DNA of 64,000 bases from Apostichopus japonicus (lineage: Eukaryota > Echinodermata > Holothuroidea > Aspidochirotida > Stichopodidae): contig NC_092574.1 of assembly GCF_037975245.1 (NCBI RefSeq), positions 17,523,213-17,587,212 of the forward strand, given 5' to 3'. Shown here one piece after another: positions 26,901-41,900 of the stretch. How positions within the stretch are numbered: the first letter of the stretch is position 1; each line of letters starts with the position of its first letter. The translations under genes and the position numbers were made by a program. The notes beneath the pieces were generated by a model. That model worked only from the letters and a program-made list of their open reading frames with translations, was not told the origin of the DNA and did no database searches.

Positions 26901-29900
26901 CCCTGAATTATTCCTGGGCTGTTACTGTACTTGCATGTTAGGCAAGTTACAAAGATTTCCCTGTATAGTTGATATCACAAGGAACAAAATAGAACATACT
27001 GTACTTGTGAAAGAAAGCGTTTTAATAATCTGCAACTACTTTGACAAAGTTAACAATGCAATCGTCATTAATTTCCAAAAACTCTCTTCTGCTCCAAAAC
27101 CCAACTTTTTGGGGGGGAATTTGGTTTTTAAATATCCCATACATAAAACAAAATCATAAAAAAAAGTGATCAGAAACTTCCTTCTACATCAACTGCATTC
27201 TACAAAGAAAATAACAGTATACATGTACACCAATAATAACCTAAATGGAGTCACTAGAGATAGAGCATTTTATCAAAGCACGGCATTTTATCAAAGACAT
27301 GATGGATTAAATTATTTTATTACACAGAATTACATAGAAGTAGGCGAGCTGATTGGTCTATCGGTTTATGGAGGGACAAAGAACTGTGCTTAAGGTAAAT
27401 ACAGCATTTATCAAAGACATGGTGGATTAAATTAAGTTATTACACAGAATTACATAGAAGTAGGCGAGCTGATTGGTCTATCGGTTTACAGACCTCGGGA
27501 CAAAGAACCGTGCTAAAGGTAAATACAATATTTATCAAAGACATGATGGATTAAATTATTTTATTATATAGAATTACATAGAAGTACTATAGGTGAGCTA
27601 ACTGGTCTTTTGGTTTACGGAGGAACAAAGACCGGGCTAAAGGTAAATACAGCATTTATCAAAGACATGATGGATTAAATTAAGTTATTGTACAGATAAA
27701 TTATGTAGAAGTAGGCGATCTAACTGGCCTACTGGTTTCTGAAGGTACAAAGAAAATGGTACATTTACTGTATGAGAGTAACAATGACAGAGGTGTAGTA
27801 GTTCAACGCTGCAAAAGACATGCACTTTATCTAAGGTCATAGCACTGTCTTTGTTTTACAGTCAGTATAGTGAAGAGTACAGTAATTTAATACCCCATCT
27901 GGCAGAACCCTGGGGCAATGTGACTAATAAGTGTATTTTGTGTATGGATCTGTGGACTATACACGACCAAAGCAGTAATATTTAATTTTAAGGGTTCAAG
28001 GAAATAAATAAGGTAAGTAGGGTCTATCAGTTATAAATTAATGGAAGGTCATTTTACAAGCGGAAGAAATAAATTTCAATTTTCAAAAAGTTGATAAGCC
28101 ACATTTTACTATGAAAATGCATGTGACTCCTTTGTGTTATTTAATTATGTATTGTCATACAGTACTTTGATATTGCTAATTCATGCAACAACAACAAGAA
28201 CAATAAAAAAAACTCCAATAACTTCATCAATCAATCCCATCAATTTAAAGCAGCTTTCTGAGTTGATTTGGATAAAAAAAATTAAATATTGTTGCCAGCT
28301 GTTTCAAACTAAAATCATGGGAACAATAGCCCAGGTCGTTAGCATGACTTGCCAAGTTTTAATTTCAAACAAAGAGGTTTGAGTAAAAAATGTTGACACT
28401 TGCACACGTCTAGATTTTAGCTGTATTTACTATACCACTATGAAAAGTGTCTGGATTAAATGAAGATTGAATCAAGTTCTTTAATACAATCTCATGAAGC
28501 TTCCATTGCTTGAAAATCTAGGCGGGTGTCCTTGTGCGATCTTATTTTGAGTATTAACTTGATAGGTATGAACAAATTGATTTTCTTTATGATTTATATA
28601 TTTTTTTTTAGTTATGATTTATATTTGTTCGTAAAGAGTTTATTCTTTCTTCTTTGCAAACAATATGAGATCTGTAAAACTTCAAGTGTCAAATATTCAG
28701 CTACAGCATGAATCCAGGGTAGACACTAAATTATCTTTCACCTTTAAATACACAAACTGGCAAAGAGGCAGGGTGTCATGCTCACATTGAATTGCAATCG
28801 ATTACACAAGATCTGTTTTCTTCAAAAGGAAAATTTATAGGTTTAAAATTGTATTTTACTTTAGAACTACCAAAGTCCAAACACTTTGTCCTGATGATGA
28901 TTTGCTTTGTTATAAATCAAGCACTAGGATTGGAGTATACAGGAAAGTCTTAATATTAAAGGTTACCATAATCGGCCACAAATATAAGCTTGCTAATAAT
29001 TTGCCAGAATTTCTATCAACATTTGGTAATTTCCAAGATGCTCTGACCTACTGAAACTATTCTCAGACATTGCAGAAAGTTTAAATACAGAAGTTTAAAG
29101 GCTCAATCAGGGAAAAAAAAAATAAATATGGCTAAATCCGGGCTTGACTGACCTTTTGCTTTTTTTCACTTTCTTGCATATTTTTTGTCGCTGAGATATG
29201 AAGCAGATAGAAAGAAGGAAAAGGGGATGAAGGAGATGGGGGCTAAGGAAAAGGGATGGGAGAGACGGAATGAAAAAGAAGGGGACAGAGGAGAAGAGGA
29301 CTTAGGAGAGTAAGGAGGAGGGGGGGGGGCAAATCAACAGTAATGTAAATGCACAGGACACTGTGACTCTTTCTGCTCAATTCTACTCAACTCTGCTCAC
29401 TTCTGGACACGGTAGAGCATGGTAGGTGCAGATGTGGTGAAGGGACAGGTAAGGACATGAATTAAATACTTCATAAATAGGTTATGACAAGGTTTATGAG
29501 ACTTTCCAAGGTTGCTTCAAGTCAACCTAAATGAGGAATAAATCTTTGTTGAGAGCAGTGGTGTCTTTGCACTGTCCAATAGTGTATAAGGTACAGTATA
29601 AACACAAAAGGACAGGGTCAGTTAACACTCTCATCCAGCCTTTTGCTCTTCAACCTCCGAACACCCCTGCCCCCATAACCTCCCCTCCCCCTCCCAATCC
29701 TCAATTGACACAATTAATTAGAATGAGGTTCACTAACAAATAAGTATACTGTAGTACAATATCCATGAAACCAGAGACAATATATAAATGTAGTTATCTA
29801 CTGTGTCAGACCAAAGTAAAAGTTACCTGTGAGTATGTAGTGTGTATAGTAATTCACAATGAGTGTGAGCTTAGTCGTTTTGCAATTTCAGCCATGTTTC

Positions 29901-32900
29901 TTTGTTTTGTTTTGTTTTTTTTCTTTTCTGAAAAATTATTGGTAAATAAACTCTAGAAACCTCATCTCTTGAAAATGAGTAAATTTACAGAAAAACAACA
30001 ACAACAGTAAAAATAACGATAGTACAAATATATACAAAGGCATTATCCTGTCCAGTAATTCAGGTTTTGTGGGGTAATTCCACTAATTCTGGATTAGCTG
30101 CCTTTCAGACTAGTTAAACAAATTAACCTTGAAAACTATAAAAAGGGGGGGGGGGGAAATCTTGCTCTTTTGAGTATTAAATATAAGAATAAGATAAAAT
30201 AAATTAAAATAAAAAAGTAGCATAGATTTTACTTCAACATTACACTTACATGTTTAGGTCTATTCATCTGAGAATACTGTCTCATATGACGAGACATCCT
30301 GAAATATTTTCACAGTTGTAAGCAAATACTGTACTATATTGACAGATAATCTCCCTCTTCACACTGTTACAAATATCCCTTAAATCTCCTTCACAATTCA
30401 CCACTTAAACTGATCTCCTTTCAGATAGTAAAAATCCTGTCAAGCAAACACTATCCTATCTTCAACACACACATATACACACCAACAGTATAATCCATCC
30501 TGTACATTTCAAGTTACTACAAACACCGATCCCAGCTTGAATACTGCTTACTACACACACACACACACACATCAATTATAGCATACTGCACATTGTACTT
30601 TCGGTTGTAAATAGACAAAATCAAATTACCCCCTAAAGGTCAAGCATACAACCACCTAGCATCATTCAGGGACTTTTTGACCAATCAGAGGCTACCATCG
30701 CTATGCTCCGCCTACAAGAAATGGTTGCCGGTACAATCAATAATGGCTTCAAATTCCTGGCGTCCTTAGCAACTGTCAATAGCCAGTGCCCAGGGTAATT
30801 TCATTCACAGCTAGACCCATGCAACCAGCTGATGGTAATGTACACAAATGTCAAGCAAGCTAATTATCAGGCAACAAGAAACGGAATGCTCTTTTAGCTT
30901 TATCAGTTAAATCCTTCTGAAAAATTTGAAAGTTGGAATGGGAAATGAAGAGAAGCCAGACCTGCCAAGCCTACAAAAGTGTTAAACTGGAGATTGAAAG
31001 AAGAAAGCAAACAAAAAGACCGCCCTGGAGATTGGTGCCCAGAACTAGGAGATCTTAAAAAATGTTCTACAGTCACATGAAATTCATTGTTTTAAATGTG
31101 ATAAGAAAATATTCACAACTCCTATGTCATTTTGCATTACTTTATTTTACCACTTTGAGATATTTGCACATGATATTTGTAAATCCCACCATGAGACTAC
31201 ATAAAAACATGAGTCTCACACTCTATTGGAAAGTTTGCAGGCATGAGAAATATACAAATAAGGGACAGGGACATCTACAGTATTGAAGTGAGGGTGACAC
31301 TATCCTAGATGTCTAAAGTTGTTTTAGTATTTAATAGCCAACAGTTATAATGCAAATCAACAATGTGTGTGTTTGTACAGCAAAGACATTCTCTTTTTGT
31401 ATTCAATCAAGTATTTCCAAATGATATTAATAAAAAGAGGCAGGTTGATAAAATTTGCAATACATCTCATAATTTTGAGCAACAGTTCAACACATGGACA
31501 AAAGCTGGTCCGTACAAAGCTATATTTATATAAGTATTGACAATTCTGGCAAATATTGATAAAAATAATGACATAATAAGGATGAGAATTTTGACCTAAA
31601 GATAAAGTACATTACCAACAAGATTGTTTAATATACAATCATTCTCAGCAAAGTGAATGTCCCTTAAGTTTAAAGCAGCACTCAGGAGTTCATTCAGCTT
31701 AGTCAATTATTCTAAACACTACAGGTATGTAACATTTACTGGCTAAATGCCACTGGATATTTTGCCTTTTGCTAATTAAAAAAGGAAAGGCACTTGCATT
31801 TTATGGCCAGTAGACATTGACATGTACAGTATTTAACTTAACTAGCAAATAGTTTAACGCACATTACTATGTACATTTGTAAATCCAATGAAAGACTGCA
31901 CTTATGCGATGTTTAGCCTGTTCATTTTCTCATAAGATCGATGGAATGAACATTGAACAGTCATACGTAACATGCAAGCAGTAGGGACACATTTACTGGC
32001 AATGTACAGTATAGTGAGGATATGACTGTAGGATGTATTTGACTAAATTACACTGCTGGTTGCTTTTGAACAACATTGATTCCAGCAAGATCAGTAATTG
32101 GTTAATGGGATATTCAATTCAATTCATCAAACTTAATTTCAAACTCTTTTGATAAAACTATAAAGTGTTTTGTTGTGTATGAAAACATAGAGATTGGGGA
32201 ATGACATCGTGAAGCTTGATGGAGCTGTTGTATGTTGACAACCCTTAGAAGCAGAAAATAATAGAAATTATTTAGCATAAATATTTGTCAGAATAATCTA
32301 TGATCATTATAAAATTACTTTGTATTTAATTAAAAAATGACTTGATTTGTGATTCATGCTTGTCAATCATCTGTGCTTAATACCAGTTAAAATGATTGTC
32401 ATTAAAAACATTGAATATCTTTTAGACTGGTTAACAAGTAGCTTACAGTGTATTGAGAGTAGAACTACACATGTATGGTTATCTATATTGCCAGTATGGT
32501 AATTTTGCAGCAACACTTATCAGCAGCGTAGTCAGAGTTGACCAATCATAGGAAGGATGAGAACGCACGTTGTCGTCGTCATTGTGCATACAGTTTGTGA
32601 CTCTCCATCGAGTGCAGTTAGGTAGGCTATATGTATTTTATTACGCAGGGGCCAACTATAGGCTTGTAATAAGCTATAGGCTAACGTTAGCTAATTTCAT
32701 CTGCCAAACTAAGTAGCTGAATCAGTAGGCCTGAATGTTACTACGATTATAATTGAGTTAACGGAGCTGACGAGTATTCAAGATCAAAAGAGCACTGACA
32801 AAATACCATGCAATAAAAAAACAACAGTTTTTAACATTTTTTCTACACTGATAGGGGGGAGCAGTTGCTCCCCCCTGGCTACGTCTCTGACACTTATCAG

Positions 32901-35900
32901 AAAACTTGACGAGCTGACGAGTATTCAAGATCAACAATAGAGCACTGACAAAACACCATGCAATAAAAAAACAACAGTTTTTAACATTTTTTTGACACTG
33001 ATAGGGGGGAGTCTGACACTTATCAGAAAACTTGACGAGCTGATGAGTATTCAAGATCAACAATAGAGCACTGACAAAACACCGTGCAATAAAAAAACAA
33101 CAGTTTTTAACATTTTTTGGACACTGAAAGGGGGGAGCAGTTGCTCCCCCCTGGTTACGTCCCTGACACTTATCAGAAAAGTTGATATTGAACCAAGTTT
33201 AACCCAAACTATGGTTTTGGACAGATATATGAAAATGTTCAACATAGTGAAACTAATGTCAGTGTCAAGGTTTCAATGAATCTCAGGATTGCTCGTACTC
33301 TTAAAAATTCAATTACATGCAAAGCCTAAAGAAAATATAAAAGTTGCATTAATAATGAAGCCACAAGCAAGTTACTTATTAGCTTCCTTACATCAATTAT
33401 AATTTAATAATTTAAATTGCACGTTGTTCCTTTCACTGATAATAATTATTGACATGGAACCTTGTCTTCCAAATTACTCACTCTCTCTCTCTCTTTTGTA
33501 TTTATTTTTATTAGAACAATCTTTCAAGAGGGTAAAAACTTGGTTAGCAAGTTGATCATCCCCCCCCCCCTGAGACCCTCCAGAGAAAATTACAAATGAA
33601 GGGGAAATAAATTAAAACAATCAAGAGAAAAGAATAACCGACAAATTTACCTGTTCCATGAATATATTCTGCACTTTTTTACTTAACAAAACAAGGTATA
33701 TGCCAATCTAGATAATACTGTACAAGCCCTGTTACACAAGTAATCTATATATAAATTAGAATCAAGTCGATAAATTTGTATCTTTCAGGAAAGGCATGCC
33801 AAGATACTGCAAAGATATGCATTAGTTTTAAATTAGTAGGAAATTGAATAGGGGTGGTGAAGAGGTAGATTTTAGGATGGAAGGGGAAAGTTCCATCTAG
33901 ACTTTTCTTTAGCTTTGCGGGGTGAGAAAGAGGAGGAATGCTCATTAATTTTTTGGGGAATGTTTTTTTCTTTAACAAGCCTAGATAATGGTATTGATAA
34001 CAGTTTTAGAATTTAATTTTAATCTTTTGCACTCCTTGTTACAGAGAAGTTAACAGAGAGAAAAGAAAAACAATATTGAAATGTAATTGACTTGTTCACC
34101 CAATAACTTAGAAATATCCACTCTACCATTAGATTAAAGGATTACTTTAGGCAGACTTTAAGTTTTGATATATTAATAATAATAATAATAATAATAATGG
34201 ACATTTATAATGCGCCGGTATCCGTCAAAAAAGATGCTCATGGCGCAGTGACACAAGCAGTGCTATGGCAAAAATGCAAGCAAAAATGGGCAACAGTGAA
34301 CAATTATATGTCCATAATCAAAGAAAACAATGACAGAAGATAATGTTTCTGTAGGTATTCAAGTTTTTCACAAGCTATTCACATGCTTTCAAAATATACG
34401 CTCATTCTCTGAAATGCTCCTTTAAGGCAAAATTTCTGATTTCTGATGATAATGATGATGCTGTCGGCTCCTCTGTGCAGATCTAAAGTTTAATCTATTG
34501 TTTTTGTAAATTCTAATAACTCAACTATAAACATACACTATGTTCCTCTACCCTCAAAATGTACAAAGCTTCCTTGGATGGCAGTGAAAATCACTTATCC
34601 TTGACCAATCAGTAACACACTGTGGAAATGTTATTTGAGGCCATAACTGTCTTATGTTTCCCAAGGAGTTTTGTGTTCTATCTGAGGAACTGACTTATTT
34701 ACCGATCTGTGTGTTTTATTAAGAATTTTGTATTTTGTATCTTCTCCCTTTGTTTAGAGCTCACTAGTGGGGAACTTATACTAACAGACACTTGAAGAGA
34801 AACAAACTGAGTTCTGTATTTTCTTGCCATCCTGTACCTCCCCCAGCCCCCCCCCCCCCATCCCCCCTCCAACCCAGCCCACCCCAACCCCCACGGATGT
34901 CATCACCAAACTTCCCTAATCACCCAGTTCTTAACATATCTATGCAAGGACACAAACTTATCCTTACCTGTTTTCTAAGGCTTTTTATCGTGCGGACATC
35001 CGTCTCATTTTGTTCCTTCATGTCTTTGTTCTCTCCTCTCAGCCTCTCCAGCTGCTTATCGGCCACTGAGACTAAATCAGCAATGTAAGGATCATCTACC
35101 TTGTATGTAAATGAAGGGAGCCAAGACTGCTCTGAGTGGGGAATGGTTGCATCTATTTCCATTCTTTGCCTACGAAATGGAATACTCCGTTTCTTACCTC
35201 CTGCAGAAATGACGTAAAAACGAATGAAAACATCATTCTGATGATTACTGTATTATGCTCACTAGCATAAACTGGCAACAGCAGAATTTCCAAAACAGTA
35301 AAGGAACTTACGACCTTAGTGGAAGTTGAACCAGTCGACTGATGGATATTACATCTACAACATCAGTACTCAACGATTAAGTACTGTATGCACACAGTAC
35401 ATGCACATCCATGCTTGGTATTATAATATCTGTACAATTGGTATGGTAAACGATGGTTGTAAATTTAAACAAATCTGCAAAAAAGGTACTCCATACCAAG
35501 TGGAATGACTTTGCACAGTTAGAAGTCAATTTCTATATCTCTGCACACATGGTACTCCATGATTGTAGGTGAACTGGCATATAATATGACTAATGACAGT
35601 TCATGGTCCACTCTTGTATTAAAGTACACATCTGTATTTAAGTATACAGTAATACCGACACAATTCGGACTTCATATCAGTAGCTGTTGTACGATATTTT
35701 GCACAATTGGTACTTGATTCCCATGGCTATGATTTCTGTACAAATGGTAACTTTTGGTTTTGTAGGTGCATTGGCATTATTTAAACAATGGGTACTTCAT
35801 TCTCCGTTCAGCTCTAATAATTCTAAAGTAAGCATCTGAGTCTGAGATTTACACCAATATTAAAAGGAGAAACAATCCTAACCATTATCAATGGTCTATT

Positions 35901-38900
35901 GATGTGCTTCTGATCAACAACTTACCAAAACAGATGAGAATGTTTTTTCCCCGTCTGGAAGACATGGTTTTAATGACACGACTACAGGACTTGAGCAAGT
36001 ATAAATATGATATCATAGAGCAACTTGTGCTTGAATTGGTACGGTTTTCTTGTATTGCTCATTATTCTCAATAAACATCTTTTTCTAGTCTGCTTAGTCT
36101 AAAACACATTTTTAATATCATAATTTGCAATAATAATCAAGGCATGTTTTTCATTAACAAGACGGTTTACTTTCAGCATTGAAATGATAATAAAAACAAC
36201 ACCTCCTAGTGGCAAAATGGTAGCCCCCTGCAAGTTACATGTATCACCCATAACATAAGCATCGAGCTATCATTTACAGTAAAGGTGACCATTTAGTGTT
36301 GTTTCTCCATTATTGAGACTTTTAACTTAAATGTCCTTTTCAGTACTGTACCTGGTGTTTGGACAACTGCATGTAAATTCTTTTCCTGAAGTTGAAGGAT
36401 TTTATCAGCCTTGCTCTTCGAATCCTGCTCTAGCGATCGCACTTTATGAACGTACTGAGAGTTCAGGAAACGCAGATCAGCGTTCTCGTGTTCAATTTTA
36501 CGGATTCTTGTTTTCAAGTCTTGACTTGTGGACTGAAGCTCTTCCTGTGCTCGTATCAACTGTTGGTGGAGGTCGTTATTCTCTCGCACCAACTTGGCAT
36601 TTTCCGTTCGATAGGGTTCAACATGCTCTTCCCACCTACTTGATGTTTTCAATGTTTGTGATGCCTATTTGTAATAAAAAGAAAAGGATACAAAGTTACA
36701 AACTGTCTTTCTTAACAAATGGCACTACTTCGAAACCTTTTTCCATAACACATTCGTTTTAATTGATTAAAGGATGGTGAAGGGGTGAGGGAATTTCGTC
36801 GGACCTTCTTGTAAAACTCTTGGCATGAAACCATCCTAACAATATTACATCCATTATAATAGTTTTATCTCATGTTTGAGAGTAATATACCTGATCCAAT
36901 ATGTGCAATAAATGTTGTGCATAGTTAGTTACAACATCCACAGTACAGCCTTTGTGATTAGTTGGAGAACATAAAGATTAGTCTAACACTATTTCAGAGA
37001 TATAGCCAGGCAAACATTTGTTGTGTATGTTGATAATGTACAGAATGTCTTGCAGCAGGCTATACTGTACATCTCTAGGACAGGATGATATGACTCAATT
37101 TTATAAAGTTATGACACAGAAAATAGGTACTCTAGTTACCACAGAAGCAAAAGATTAAAACGGTTGCTGTATTTTCCTATATATACTGATAGCAGGCAAT
37201 CTGACGATTACAATTTTCTTTGGAATTCAAGTCTCGATATTGACCACATCTTATAATGCAATTTAAAGTGGAACATTATCATTTAATTTTGAACTTCCAT
37301 ACATCTGGACAAATATTGTAAAATCTAAATTGTAGGTACTGTATCTACATAACACAGATAGTCTGTTTAAAAGAGGGGAAAATCATGTTAAAAGGGGGCT
37401 GCCTGTCATTTACTTTACTGATGGAAGTTGTAGGCTAATGGTAAGTTTTTTAATTGAGAAAATTAAATTACTTAAATTGTAATTTTGACCTATAGCTCAA
37501 TAGGTGAGGCATTGTTCAATTCAGTTCAAGGTCTGTAACAATCTCACAAGACCAAGGTTGGCATATTTTTCCAGCTCTATCATACAGTACCTTTTCCCCT
37601 CTTTGTAACATATTGTACTCATTCTACAGTATTGTATTTTACACCACCCTTTAGCAACCACAATATGTCCTGTTGTAACCACCAACCTACCCTAAGAAGC
37701 ATGGGGCTGTGGTCACTCTTAGGAATGTTTGTATATGACGCATGTTAGTAGAAGTAGTTAAGAACAATGAGTGTGTATAATGAGACACTCTGAATACAGA
37801 AGTCAAAGCCATAACAACTCCTCTTCGAATCATCTCTTGTATAATTATCATCAAGAATATTACATGGTGTCAGAAGTGAAAAAGTTATCCTTATTTTAAG
37901 AATTTTCTAATTTTGTTACTGGAAATTGCAAATATGGATCAGCTGAGACAACCGGGCGAGTTGAGCCTTCAAGGAAACCTTGCGGAAAACTGGAGGAAAT
38001 GGAAGCAAATGTTTCTTCTATACATTTCTGCAAGTGGTATAGCCGCTAAAACAGATGAAGTAAAGAGCGCAGCGTTACTTCATATTGCTGGGGAGGATGC
38101 AGTTGAGATTTACAACTCATTCCAATGGCAGGAAGCAGGAGATGAAAAGACACTTAATAAAGTAATGGAGAAATTTGAGGAGTACTGTGCGCCCAGGAAG
38201 AACATAACGTGGGAACGCCACATATTCAATACTACAAACCAAAAGCAACATGAGACCATCGACCATTATGTGACGGAATTACGTAACAAATCGAAAAGTT
38301 GCGAATTTGGAACCTTAGCAGAAGGATTAATTCGTGACAGGATCGTGTGCGGGGTCTGTGATGACCAGATCCGTCGACGTCTTCTCCGTGAAGAGGACCT
38401 GACGTTAAAGAAAGCTGTGGACATTTGCCGTGCAAGTGAAGCTACAACGCACCAAATGAAGTCGTTCACAGCGGACACAGAAAAGAACTTGCAAACGGTA
38501 AGAACTTTTGCGAATTCTAATACACTAAGAAACAAAAAGTTTCAGAATCAGACACAGTCATGTTTTAAATGTGGCAGGGCGTGGACTCAGAATCATGATT
38601 GTCCAGCTAAAGGGCTATCATGTAGAAACTGTGGAAAAGTGAATCATTTTGCAGTAGTTTGTAGAAGCAAGCAAGAAAATGCACCAAAGCAAAAACCAAA
38701 AGAAGTCAGAGTAGTCAAATCCCAGGGGAGAGATTCAGATTCTGACCCAGAAATTGATGAGTTTTTTATTGGAATGACAAAGAATGATTCCATCACAAAC
38801 AAAGAAAAATGGGAAGTGACACTCAAGCTTGAGGATAAGCCAGTGCTATTCACAATTGACACTGGAGCAGAGTGCAATGTCATTAATTATGCCACATACC

Positions 38901-41900
38901 AACGTGTCACAAAACAACCTCTGACTAAAAGCGGAACAAAACTTGTGGGTTATGGAGGACAAAGATTGAGTCCCCTTGGACACATTAACTTACTTTGCGA
39001 GTATAAGGACCGCTACCATGTGCTAGATTTCCAAGTAGTAGATGGTTCACCACAATGTTTGTTAGGGCTGGAGAGCAGTCAAAATTTAGAGCTCATCAAA
39101 CGTGTCTTCACCACAAAGGAAGAACAAAAGTCAGACATCCTGGATGAATACAAGGATGTTTTCGAAGGATTAGGCGAAATCACAGATGTGACGCATCATA
39201 TAACAGTAGATCCTAATGTTCCACCAGTCATTCACCCGCCCCGAAAATTGCCCGTAGCTCTTCGGGACAGAGTTCAAAAGGAACTTGAGAGAATGGAAAA
39301 GCTTAATGTAATTGAGCGAGTGCATGAGCCAACACAGTGGGTGAATAGTATGGTGACCGTCATTAAACCAAACAAAACCCGCATTTGCATCGACCCCAGA
39401 GACTTGAACAAAGCGATCAGCAGGGAACATTTTCCTATGCGCACTATTGAAGAGGTGGTATCGGGAATGCCAAAAGCGAAAGTATTTTCAGTTTTGGACG
39501 CAAGCTCAGGTTTCTGGCAGATCAAACTTGACGAAGAAAGTTCCAAGTTCTGCACATTTAATACTCCATTTGGACGATTTAAATTTAATAGGCTGCCGTT
39601 TGGAATTTGTTCAGCTCCGGAAGTTTTCCAAGATGTTATGAGCCAGGTGTATGAAAGTATTGAAGGAGTTGAAATCGTAGCAGACGACATTCTAATCTGG
39701 GGAGAGACGGTAGCAGAGCATGACCAGCGGTTACGTAATGTTTTGGAGAGAAGCCGACTTAGAAAAGTCAAACTGAACAAAAGTAAATGTCAGATAAGAA
39801 AATCTGAAATTACCTATCTAGGTCATGTGTTAAGTGAGAGTGGGCTCAAGGTTGACCCAGAGAAGGTCAGAGCTGTCACAGAAATGAAGTCCCCAGAAGA
39901 TAAGGAAGGGTTACAAAGGTTTATGGGTGTAATTACCTATTTAGCAAAATTTATCCCAAATTTGTCTACAGAGAGTGCACCCTTAAGGGCACTTCTTGAG
40001 AAAGGTGTGCACTGGGAATGGGGAGATGCTCAACAAAAGAGTTTTCAAAGGCTTAAAGAAAAGATTACGCAGGCCCCTGTTCTAAAATTGTTTGATGTCA
40101 CAAAAGAAGTAACCCTATCAGTAGATTCTAGTAGCCTCGGTGTCGGAGCAGTAATTCTACAAGAAGGGTCCCCAGTAGCGTATGCTTCTAAATCATTGAC
40201 TAAGAGTCAGCAAAATTACGCCCAAATCGAAAAAGAAATGCTGGCCATTGTGTTTGGTTGTGAGCGTTTTCATGAGTACCTGTATGGTCAGAAATCAATT
40301 CATGTTGAAACAGATCACAAACCATTAGAACCAATTTTTAAGAAACCCTTGTATCAAACTCCACATCGACTTCAGCAAATGTTAATGAAAGTACAGAAAT
40401 ACCCCCTGAGTGTACAATACCGACCAGGGGCAGAGTTATTTATTGCTGACACATTGTCTAGAGCAAGTTTAAAACAAGAAGCAGACAATTTGGGTGAAAA
40501 GGAATTTGAGGTGGCTCGACTTGAAATGCTGCCAATTTCTAAAACCAAAATGAGTGAAATTTTGCATGCTACAAGTGGTGATGAAGCCTTGGGAGAGCTG
40601 ATTGAGCTAACCAGGCAAGGATGGCCTAGTTCAAGGACAGACGTCCCTATAGGTGCAAAACCGTACTGGAATTATAAACATGAAATCACTGTAAGTGATG
40701 GTCTATTGTTTAGAGGGGACAAGTTAATTATTCCAACTACACTAAGACCCAGTATTTTAAGTCAAGTCCACAATGCTCACCTTGGTGTTGAAAAATGTAA
40801 ACGAAGAGCAAGGGACATTATGTTTTGGCCTCAAATGAGTGCTGAAATTGAAGATTTAATTTCAAAGTGTTCCATCTGTAACACACACAGGAGGCAGAAT
40901 CAAAAAGAACCTCTACATTCTCATGAGATTCCTCAAAGACCTTGGCAGAAGCTGGGTGCTGATCTCTTTGAGTGGAATAGAAATAACTATTTGATTTTAA
41001 TTGATTATTTCTCTGGGTACTTTGAAATTTCACATTTACCTAGTACTAAGAGTGAAACTGTTATAGTACATTGTAAATCACAATTTGCACGCCATGGTAT
41101 TCCAGATGTCCTTATCACAGATAATGGACCCCAATTCAAAAGTTGGCAATTTGACAGTTTTTCGAAACTTTATAAATTTCATCATATTACGTCTAGTCCA
41201 TACCATCCTCAGTCTAATGGCATGGCAGAGAAAGGGGTGCAGATTGCAAAGGCTTTGCTAATGAAGGCAAAGGAGAGTGGACAAGATCCATACCTAGCTT
41301 TATTAGACTACAGGAATACACCAAGAGATAATATTCTCGGATCACCTGTACAACGACTTTTTGGACGAAGGACAAATACCCTACTTCCAACGACTGAGCA
41401 TTTACTCAAGCCGAAAATACTGAAGCCAGAGACAGTACACAAAAGACTGGTAGAGAAGCGACAAACACAAAAAACATATTACGACCGACAGACAAAGAAA
41501 TTACCAGAACTGCAACCAGGAGATAATATTCGCCTACAGACTGACAAAGGTTGGAAACCAGCCACTATTGTATCTAAGGCTGAGCAGCCCAGATCATACT
41601 ATGTAGAGACAGCTGAAGGTGTACAGTATAGACGCAACCGCAAACATTTACTTAAAACTGGTGAAACATTTAGTTATGACAGATATGACGACAATGACAT
41701 AGTTAATTCTGACAATGAACAAACCTCTTCAGAGGACCAAACCACGAACACTGATTTTCGAAGAAGTATTAGAGCAAAGACAAAACCACGTTGGCACAGT
41801 GACTATGAAATGTGACCAAAGGAATTTAATTATTTTGATAGTGAAGCGGAAGTCATTTGGTAACTTAGAACCAGTAGTCGAATCTTTGCTAGAGATTGAG

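Noticed and set aside
34792-35088. Proline-rich 98-codon plus-strand frame
   Set aside because: Built on a C-rich low-complexity tract and the antisense of CEP135 exon 3.
35190-35200. Alternative CEP135 exon 3 acceptor three bases downstream (GAG|GTAAG)
   Set aside because: It would also keep frame, but the first acceptor has a much better pyrimidine context and keeps the Gly-Gly-Lys-Lys found in vertebrates.
36331-36762. 143-codon plus-strand frame
   Set aside because: Antisense shadow of CEP135 exon 2; no family match of its own.
39274-39780. 168-codon minus-strand frame inside the gypsy element
   Set aside because: Opposite strand of the reverse transcriptase region; no sign of independent coding.
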